Below, piece by piece: positions 1 to 9,900 of a DNA stretch of 64,000 nt. Under the pieces are notes generated by a model, which saw only the letters and a program-made list of their open reading frames with translations, did not search any database and was not told the origin of the DNA. Numbering within the stretch: position 1 is the stretch's first letter; each line of letters opens with the position of its first letter. The position numbers and the translations under genes are program-made. This DNA comes from Porites lobata. Taxonomy: Eukaryota; Cnidaria; Anthozoa; Scleractinia; Poritidae. The stretch is from contig CALNXK010000030.1 of assembly GCA_942486035.1 (NCBI GenBank), positions 3,367,501 through 3,431,500 of the forward strand, given 5' to 3'.

Positions 1-89
1 ACTGACTGCCTGGTACTCTACTGTGGTTGATCTTGCAATGACTGTGGTTATTCAATTGTGAAAAATTAAACTAATAGTCCAATACGTAC

Positions 90-3000
90 CATTTCTAGCT
101 TAACATACTCCTCAACAGTTTTCCTGTAGTCATCAACATTATAACCATTCCATCTAAAATGACATTTAAAACATTTAAGCAAAAAAATCATCAGTCTGAT
201 GGTGACTATAACTAGTTAGCAGGCCGACATATGGGAGTCCAGCTGAGTTGAATTGGATTGCTTACAATTTCCTGGCTAAAACCTAGCCTGTGCCACAGGT
301 GCAATTTAACCGTGGTTAGTAAAGTCAGCGAAACAGTGCTGAGATATGTTTTCCATGTCCCCAACAGTGGTACATTTCAAATTTCCTTTCATCCTGATTG
401 GCAAATCGACAAAATGGCAATGACAAGTGGGAACCCAGAACAAGGATTTTGGTGCTGTTTTACAGATGGACTTAGCCTGAGTATCATTCTGTCTGTGGAG
501 CAGGTTAGCTAAAACCCTGACACATAGAGTTCTAAAGTGATGACACGTGTCATAAAAATTAAATTTTCTTAAATTATGGGATTTGTTGGGATATTTTGAA
601 AGAACGACATCTGAAAGGCCTCCTTGCCAAAACTAGCATTGTGGGACAAATTGTCTTAGAGATACTACTCCTGTTTTGCTCTGATGACTCCATACAAATC
701 CTTCTAAATTTGACTTGGTTCCTAACGTTATGAACTGAGTCAAATTTAGAAGGATTTGTATGGAGTCATCAGAGCATAACTGGGCTAATATCACAAAGGC
801 AACTTGCCCTGGAATGCTAATTTTTGGCAACTAGGCATTTTGAAAGTGGTTCTTTCATAATACCCCGAAAAATCCCATAATTTCACAAATTTAATTTTTT
901 ATGACGTCACACTAATAAAGTAATATAATATTGGTAAAAGTGGAAGTTCTTCAGAGAGAAAGAATAATATTTGTGGAGTTTGCCAAAAATTAATAAATAT
1001 TATCATTCTAGCTATTTTCATCATTATTAAAATTAAAGCATCCAAGAAAAGGAAAAAAAACAATGTCTGTCTCTCTTACCTGTCTCTTTTGCCATCAAAA
1101 TCAAATGATAGTTGTGGCTGTAGATGTTCATCAGGTTTTATATCATCTCCAGTGAATTTAGCTCCAACTCTTCTGGGTCTCTGAACAGTGCACACAAAGT
1201 ACATGGAAGTAATCAGCCCACTTGGAAAAGAACAATTACAACTAGAAATATGTGTCTCAAGGAAACCAAAAGAACTGAAAGAAATTTAGCAAAAGGGTGT
1301 TCACTTGTGGCTCAGGGATCCACACACAATCCATGGATCAGGTAAATTTAGACAAATTTTTAAACCTCTCTCCTCGCTACATTGGAAGGAATTATCCTTC
1401 AAAGCATTGAAATAGGAGTACCCGTAAGTAAAACTGTTGTTATGGCTTATTCTCAAAAGAAAAAAGACCCTACAACTCAGGAATACTGAATCTACTAAGT
1501 GTCATGTTTACCATTGATCTTAGAAATGCTTTGAAAATTAAAAGCTAAAAAACCATAATTTAGCCCTTTTGGTGTACAACTGGTTTCCACTCAAGATTTA
1601 AAAGATACAGTATATATAAACACACGGTCACAAGTTTAAGTTTACAGCAAGATTGCTCAAGGATAATATCGAACCCTTTGTGGTCAACAAAGCTTAAGGG
1701 GAGATCTGGTCAAGCAAGAAAATTCCATTTATTTTGATTAGTTACTTAAACTGCCTTGATTGTGAGGGAATGACACGAGTACTGTGATCTGCGTGTGCTG
1801 AGGCATGTACAATATTTATTCATTCTTTGCAAAGTCTGTTTGTTCAAGAAAATATTTTCACTTAAAAGTTGTTTTTGTTGCATGGTTAGCTTCTCCCAGT
1901 TGTGTGCAAGAAACAGTTTTCTGTCTAAATACAGAGAGATCTGAGAACGAGATTATGTCAAGGGTTGTCTAGCAAAGAGTAAATATATGAATGAATAAAT
2001 AATTTTATAATAAAATGATTGTATTTTCATTAAAAATAATGTGGCCTAATATTTTTTCCCCAAAACATAAAGACTAGTGAAACACAATGGTGCATAAAAC
2101 ATACTGATTTTCAAGGACATCAAGGATAAAAGTGTTATTTTAATACCTCCATGCAGTCTTTCTTTTTATGTGTCATTGCTCCACAGTTTTCACAGGCCCC
2201 TTTCCTAAACTTAGTAGCAGATGGCACCTATAAATGTTAATAAGATCTTTAATGTTATATTTCTGTTTATATAATTACAGCTGTAATATGTAAAAAACAA
2301 TATACACTTACAGGACAAAATTTCCAGGTCATTCAACTGATTTAAATAAATATTTATATCCCCCAGATTTCTGGATTTTGGACATAGCGGTATACTAAGA
2401 TAGGACCAAAACAGCAACTGCAACATAGCAATGACTTGGTCACCAGAACGAAAAAGAAGAAGAGAAAGACCAAAAACCACCTAGACTACGAGTAGTCTCC
2501 CATTTTTCCCCAGGGATAGTAGAGTGAGCAAAACGTGAACGCGCATGAAAATCACCTGATGTGAGAAAAGACGACATGCAGCAGGGAGAGAGAAAAATGA
2601 GTCGGTAGTCCCTCATTTTTCTCTCTCCCCGCCGTATGTCTCCTTTTCTCACATGGGGTGATTTTCACGCATGCTCTTCTATCCCTGAGGAAAAAATAGG
2701 GGACTACTAACAGCCTAAAAACCCACCTTCAGACAAACGGTTGAAAAGGAAAGGGTAGAAGCAGGGTGGTAATAATGGGAGGAAGAGAAGACCATTGTAT
2801 GCATCTAACTGAGATTATGTGGAGGAACTCTGTGAAGGCTTTATGTGCTACAAGGCACAAAGAGGATAGGTGAGGTGAGGTGACATGAGATCTCTGGATT
2901 TAGCAGGCAATGAAAGCCAAAAAATTATTCCATGTATTTTTATTGAAAATATGGTCAATCAAATATGCCCTTGGCATTTTCATGACCGAGCTGTCAAGGG

Positions 3001-3590
3001 GGAAAAGATTTTTGTAAATTCCAAGCTCTTTACTTACTAAATTTGTTCCTTTCTTATACCACTCATTTATGGAAGAAAACTGCTTCTGTTTGTCGTCCTG
3101 AGGTCGCTGATGTTTCAAAGTAGGCCTAAAGGACAAAAGAAATGTAGCGATCAACATTCTTTTAATTTCCTTTCACAAGTGTCAGAACAAGTTTGTGTAG
3201 ACAGTAAGGACGAGCTGGAAAGGAGAATGAAAAGGGCAAAGGAACTTTATACAAAATGTACGAGAATTATTCATCTTTTGTTCTCCTACCTTGATGTTCC
3301 ATAATACCAAGGCGCTTGGGAAATATACTGCGGAATATGAGGGTTAATGTCCCTGGAAAAATATAATAAAACAAATTTCAGTATGACAGCTAAACAACGC
3401 TGCTAGTACTTTCAACAATAAGGCTTTTAATCAAACAGAACTCGACTAAAATAGAATCATAAGCATCGACTCACTTTCCCTCCTCATCAGTCAAAGCTGG
3501 CGCTGTACCAGCCTTTCTAGCTTCTTCTAACTCTTTCTCTTTCCGCCAATCTAATCTACTCTTTTTCTGCGACTCAGTTTTGGCCGCCAT
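90..3590 (-). CDS. SLU7: SLU7 pre-mRNA splicing factor, 5' part (partial, six exons)
   Basis: SLU7 is a nuclear second-step splicing factor that helps select the 3' splice site. Exons, in transcription order: 3475-3590, 3290-3352, 3038-3125, 2147-2227, 1080-1180 and 90-153. All have GT-AG borders and join in frame (513 nt, 171 codons). The start is the ATG at 3590, giving MAAKTESQKKSRLDWRKEKE, close to known SLU7 N termini. Later landmarks are NPHIPQYIS (exon 2), RPTLKHQRPQ and KQKQFSS (exon 3), a CCHC zinc knuckle CENCGAMTHKKKDC with Cys101, Cys104, His109 and Cys114 (exon 4), RPRRVGAKFTG (exon 5) and WNGYNVDDYRKTVEEYV (exon 6). The rest of the protein, several hundred residues in the family, lies beyond the left edge. 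The gene diverges from LMAN2. Identity is very secure; the absolute 5' end of the mRNA is not known. Confidence 0.95.
264..467. repeat. Dispersed repeat, copy 1 (also at 37373-37558)
   Basis: Shares CCCAGAACAAGGAT followed by a TTGG-GCTG-TTTACAG pattern with 37531-37562. It also carries the complement of the 37470-37500 stretch GATTTGCCAATCAAGATGAA. A dispersed non-coding element in an intron of SLU7; the exact ends are uncertain. Confidence 0.5.
540..912. repeat. Foldback inverted-repeat element in SLU7 intron 5
   Basis: The two halves are inverted copies. The left flank reads CATAAAAATTAAATTTT and the right flank, read backwards, CATAAAAAATTAAATTTG; matching continues inwards. At the centre an almost perfect hairpin (677-776) has arms of about 44 bases, each containing TCCATACAAATCCTTCTAAA or its complement. 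No coding capacity; a non-autonomous foldback or MITE-type element is inferred. Confidence 0.75.
2490..2709. repeat. Inverted-repeat element (MITE-like) in SLU7 intron 3
   Basis: GAGTAGTCTCCCATTTTTCC with CAGGGATAG at the left is mirrored by CTATCCCTGAGG and TAGGGGACTACT at the right. An inner inverted stretch around GAGAGAAAAATGAG / CTCATTTTTCTCTC fills the centre. Confidence 0.7.
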
Positions 3591-3957
3591 CTTGTGTTTT
3601 CCTTCCCATAGTCCAATTCCAGTGTAGTGGAAGTTAGTGAGTGCGTAGCAAGAACAACGTCACTTCCTTTTTCGTCTTTTTGTTTTAGATTTAAGGGAGG
3701 GGACGGTTAGCTGTTCTAAATAAGAATTGATTTTTCTCCCTTTTTACGCCTCAAAATACAACAAAAAGTACGTTAAGATATTTTTCTATATTCAAAATAT
3801 CAATAATTTAGTAATAAAGTGCCAGAAATTTGTCAAAAAATGCCTTTTATACCAATGACAAAAGTCATCCTCAACGTGCCCGGGTAGAAATATTTGTGCC
3901 CAATTGAAATAAGAAATTGCAGAGTTCTGTAACGTTATCGTAACTGGCGATTGAGCA
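3591..3957. promoter_or_regulatory. Divergent SLU7 / LMAN2 intergenic promoter region
   Basis: Only 367 bases separate the SLU7 start codon (minus, 3590) from the LMAN2 start codon (plus, 3958), so both promoters and both 5' untranslated regions must fit here. I see no convincing TATA box for either gene. A shared, bidirectional housekeeping-type promoter is inferred from the spacing alone. Confidence 0.55.
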
Positions 3958-6900
3958 ATGCTGGACTTCACGAACATGTTTTTATCGTTGTGTTTCCTCC
4001 TTATATCGAAAGCTTTAGCGGATGAATATTCTAAAGGATATCTTAGAAGGGAACATTCAATTTTTAAAGGTAAAATGACCAAGTCCTTGTTAAAAATCTT
4101 TATGCAAGAGTCTTCCAAAATTGAACTTTTTGAAGTCGTGGAAGGCTGCGTTCTCTCGTATGTTTCATTTCCTGTCTAGAGAAAGCTGGGTTTCTTCAAG
4201 TTTTCTCTCGTCTCTTTGGATTTAGTCTTTAATATATCTTCATTTCTGAGTCATTGGATGTCTGATGGATACCTGTAGGAAGATGCTTTGGTTTAGCTTG
4301 AAAGTCACTGCGGATCATGAGTGGCAGTTTTTTCAAGTGACATGCATGCGCGTCGCGAACGCGCTAAAAGAAGACACAAGCTTAAATTCTATGATTGTCT
4401 TAAATACATAGAAAACACTTACTTTCAGGCTTATATTTTTTCCCGAGAGTTATTTTTGCTGATCATATTCATTTGTTTGCAGTTCCTTTGGAGTCATTAA
4501 ACTTTAATCTCAGCTCATCAGATACGTGATTGCGGCTTGTATTCATTTGAATGAAATGAACATTTAAGATTTTTGTTTTTTTTTTGTTTGTTTTGAAGAT
4601 CAGTCAAAAATGAAAATAAAAGATTTCATGAATGATTTTTAGAGTATTTCTAAGCTGGATTACAAAATGTAGCTCAGTATCCAAAATGAGAAACTGCAGA
4701 GCGGGAGGTCGTGGGTTCGATTCCCAAAGCCGTCCAATGAATAACTGAGAAATGAAGGTACTCCTTTTTCACTGCAAATGGCAAGACCTTCACATGGCTT
4801 GGAAGACCACCTAAAATGGCGGTCCCGGTTCAAGTTGGAGATGTAAAAATAGAGTCCCCAATTAGTTCTTTTGGACATTGCCACTCAAATAAAGTGAATT
4901 TTTTTAGGGTATGGATCCTTACAAAAGGGTATCATTTTTACCCTTGTTGGCATTGTGTTCTCACTGTGATCCTTAGACAGGGTGCCTAACATTCCCCAGC
5001 TACACGAGATACAAATCATCTGCTAGTGTAATGAAAAGGATTTAATGAAAGTTTCTGTTTTGCTATTTGATTCTTATTTCTTACCTTTTTTCCCCTGAGT
5101 AGGGAGTTTTTTTCTGGTTTGGGCCCAAAATACATAATGCACATGTAGGGTATCAATTTTCTTTTGTCTCATCCCTAAATAGGGTCAGTGTTTAAGACCA
5201 TGGGTGGCACAGTCATCTATCTGAAATTTATCAGTACCTCCCCACTCCCCACCCAGCAGGGTTGGGAGCAGACAGGGTAACCCTTCCTCTAGAATAATCC
5301 ATTTCTCTTGTAAACGAAAGTGGGAAACACATGTTTTCCCTGTTACATATTTAAATGGCAGAAGGGTTACCTTTGACAGACAGAGACAGTAAATATTTTT
5401 TCACACTTTCTTTGTTTATCATTAATGCATGTTTGTAGAATAATTATCATGTGATGTAAACATTCTTTCACTGGCTTTTTTCGTAGGCTCTGGTCCGTCT
5501 ATACCATACTGGGATTTCCATGGAAATACTTTTATATCAAGTAGCTATATTAGATTGACACCTGACCACCAGAGCAAGAGAGGTGCTATTTGGAATACTG
5601 TGGTAGGTCATGTAAAAAAATAATAATAATTATATTCCCTATGTGCATCCTACTTACTGACTTACAAGATGATGTCTCACTACTTAAGAAACATAATTGG
5701 ATAACATTATCTGCCATATCCAGAATCTTCACAGTTAAAGTGCAAAAGGTGCTGATACTGTCTCTTTCACTTTCCATTTGCGCTGATCCTCTGTGAGCCT
5801 TTCACTCAATGGTCCAACATTCAGTTCTTCATCTGGGTGTGTCTATCTTTCATTAATTAGCTCCTTGTTTCTCCCACAGCTGTGGCTAAAAAAAGTTTGT
5901 TTGACAACTAGATAGCGTTCCAAGAACACGCATTTGGAGTGTATTGGGATTCCTGTGCTGAGATTGCTTAATTATTTGACTTTTTTTTGTTAGCCATGTC
6001 ATGTTAAAGACTGGGAAGTAGTGCTCCACTTTAAAGTTCATGGAACTGGAGATGCATTGTATGGAGATGGATTTGCATTTTGGTATAGCAGAGAAAGAAT
6101 GCAAGACGGTAAGGTTGAGAAACTATGTTTACATAATCTATGTGACTTTTGTACACTCCTGAAATACAGGCATGCTTGGAATTGACTGAGCCATTGACAG
6201 ACTTGGCCCCAGTTGCTCAAAAGCTGGATCGCACTATCCATCGGATAAAGAGAGTGGATAGGTATTTAGAGAAACCAATTATTGTGCTATCCAGTGGATA
6301 GAGATTTATCCGGTGGATAGCACTATCCAGCACTATCCACCTTTTGAACAACTGAGGCCTGGGCCCAGTTGTTTGAAGGCCGATTAGTGCTAACCTAAAG
6401 ATAAATAAAACCGAGTTTCTTTTTCTTTTGTTCAAGAGTACCCAATAATTTTCTCTATAATTCTGTTTAGAGCACCCTCTCAACAAATTGTAAACAAAGG
6501 GAATGTTAACCCATTCGCTCCTGAAAAATGCGTTTTGAAGCTAGTCGAGTGGTTTTCTGGTCACTGTCGTGCTATAAAGAGCTAAAACTTACCACAAACC
6601 GGTTTACAGGTCGTACACTTGGCGGCCTTCTGATCCAGATGCAAAATGTCAGCTTGCGAAGTTCGGGCATGCGCAGAAAGCAAAATTTCGACATAGTTTT
6701 TGGGTTTAAAAGTGACACAGCAGTCTTGACTTTTACTTTTCGCTTTCTCTCCTCCCTTCTTTTTTCGCTTTTCTTGCCTCATTTTTTTTTTCTCTTGCTG
6801 GGCATTTAGTAGGCTTCATTTTGGTGGGAAGAGTTTTTAGGAAAGCTTTTAGGATCTTAGGATTAGGTGAAAGGAAAGGTAGGTGGGTAATGGAACAAGA

Positions 6901-9900
6901 TTTTCATGGAGATTTTCAGGTCCTTGTCACGTGGTTTTTTGCTTCTTTCTCCGGTGTCCTTGACTGAATTGTGCTCATTCTGGTATGGTTTGAAAGATCT
7001 CTTCACTCTGCACACGTGTGCGAAGAAAGTTGTCCTTGACCGTTAAAACTGATGACGTCACAAAGGGTAGAAAGGACCTGGATCCGCACGAGCGGTTACG
7101 GGCGGTTCAGGGGCGAATGGGTTAATTGTTGCTATTAATTTTTTTTAAGCTTTCATATTATGTGAATTCAATTCACAGACTGACTAACCTTGGGTTATCT
7201 TATCTAGCTTTGAAAAACCCGTCCCTGAGTTAACTTGATTGTTAGCAGGAAAAGTATTTAGTTTTCTGTTCCAGCTTGTTGGGCTGGTATTACAACCTCC
7301 TCCAGCATGGGGCAAAGCATTTACCACTAAGTCCCTGATGAAAATCCCTTGTAGCTATTACCTTTCTAGTCTAGTTTTTTGACATCTGTCTTTCATGTGA
7401 ATCAGGGCTTCTGATTTTAAGCGATTGTGCGATTTCGCACAGCTGACCTCAGATCACAGTAAATTAACATTAACAGTAACAGATGAAAAGATTTCCAAGC
7501 TTAATATTTCAAGGTGATTTACCAGTAAAAAGCATTAAAAATATCTTAAAGCTTCGAATGCAGTTGTTTCAAATTGGTGGGCTGTACATTTTGGTTCAGT
7601 ATACAGTCGAACCTCCCATAAGCGACCACCCAAGATGCAAAGACTTAGTGGTTGCTTATGGGAGGTGGTCGCTTACAAGAATCGAACCACAGGGGTCTTC
7701 TTCTGAGAAGATGTACAGACACACTTACTTTATGGAAAATAATTTATTGCATGCAATTTCTAAGTTACAACATGTGTAGTTCCAGATTGATTCTAAAATT
7801 CTTTGCATATTCTAAGTAGCATAGCACACACAGCGAACATAAGAGATCAGACAAATTGTCAAGTGGTCGCTTACAAGAGATTAAAAACGATGGAAAATCA
7901 TTAAACTGTAAGCCCCAAATAGTAGTGGTCGCGGTCGCTTACAGGAGGTAGTCGTTTACGAGAGGTGCCAACTGGAAGGCTTTGACTGGGAGAGTTTTGG
8001 TGCTTTGGATAGCCAGTCACTTATGCGAGGTGGTCGCTTATGAGAGTTGGTCGCACATGGAGGTTCGACTGTATTGCTTGCCTGTTCAAAGTAATTTGAT
8101 GTTAGCTTAATAGCTGTTAGACTGTCGAGCACAATTATTCCCGAAGGAGGAATTATTGTTGTAACAACAATTTTAATATATTGTATTTGAAGGTAATCAT
8201 GATTATTTTCTTGCCTTTGTTCTTTCAGGCAGTGTGTTTGGCAGCAAAGATTATTTCTATGGTCTTGGCATATTCTTTGACACATACAGTAATCATAATG
8301 GAGAACATCAGGTACTACCATATTACAAAGGTTTGTTTGAAAGAAACAGAAAGTGGCTAAGTGAACCTTTTCCTCTTTGTCTCATTTGCCATTGTGAAAG
8401 AGGCAAGGCTGTGCTCTAAGAAAAATTAAAAGGAACCCAGTGCCCTAAAACTGTGAAATGTAATGTGCCCGGCATATAATTTCTATGAGTCTATGAGAAA
8501 ACTAAGATTTTCTGTTCCCCTGGGAGCAAAAGTTGGGTGCCATTGGCCACCTGGCTCTGCTAGAGCACAGGGTTGAAGAGGGGATCAATATTTTTTTCAG
8601 AAAGTACTTTTGGCACAAGATACATAATACCTCCTCTACCTATGGCATTTGATGCTAGTGTTAACTTTTGTTTTATTTTCAGCATGAACATCCCTTCATT
8701 TCTGCCATGGTTAATAATGGTTCTGTTCATTATGATCATGATTCTGATGGAACTCACAGCCAGATGGCTGGCTGCTCGGTAAGTACCAGCATACACCTGT
8801 ATACTGCAACTGTTTTTTTAAATAGGGGGTGAGTAAAAAGTTAATTTGTTGTTGTTGTTTTTTAGGCAAGTTTCCGTGGCCAAGGACATGACACTTTTGC
8901 CCTGATCCGTTATTCTGGAACACAAGATCGCTTAACGGTAAGTTCATGGACAAATATTGGTTATTAGCTCGTACGTCTCAACCTCTTGTTATTACTAAAC
9001 ACTGTTATGATAAAAACGCTTCTGCATTTAATACAGAAGTGTTTTTTATCATGAAGGTGAGACAGTTCTCTTGTTTCCAGAGAAACTAAATTTCACACAG
9101 TCCATGTCTCTGTAGTTCGGACACTTCTGTAGTGTGGCACTTGGGTAGTTAATTAAAGGAGCTGTGTCATGCTGTTTATCCAAATTCAGCCATAAGGAAC
9201 TTGCCACCACTGCATATCGCATGAAAGTACTTTAAATAACAACTGAGACCAGTAAAGCAATAATACAGCAGATACAACTAAGGCACATATGGGCATATGG
9301 TGAATTGCAACATAATAGGGATTTTGAAACGTGTTCAGCCTAGCAGTTTTTCAAAGCTTTATTTGTTTAGGATCGAGACATCTGGTTTTCACAAATGCAA
9401 CTCTGTGATTTTGTCATTTGAAAGTAGTATTTTCACTAATGTTAAGTTTAAGTCTGATAGAGAATATTTGGGAAATTTAAGGGCGGTGATAAGGTCCAGA
9501 AAGTTTAACTGCACTGGAGTGCTAGCTCAGTCTTTTGCATAATGTCAAGGCTATCATAACAAGACTGGTTCAAGACTGTCATTAATATTGTCAAGTGCTT
9601 CATTTGTTGTCACTTCAATGTTGTTTTAAAAAAATAAAATGACAAGCTTGAATATATTAAGTGATTGTAAAGAGTGTGGAATAGTATCCTTTGAATGCTA
9701 ATATGTTTTAAATTCGTAATTAGATGATGGTGGATGTTGATAACAAGAATGAGTGGCGAGAATGTTTTGATGTTGGAGGAGTTAAACTTCCAACAGGATT
9801 GTATTTTGGTGCATCAGCTGCAACTGGCCAACTTGCAGGTATAAATTTTACCGCATGAATGAAAATTTTTTTGAAATTATGATGTGAGAATATTACTTTG

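Noticed and set aside
4701..4725. A tRNA gene in LMAN2 intron 1
   Set aside because: There is a good B box but no acceptor stem, D arm or anticodon arm could be folded.
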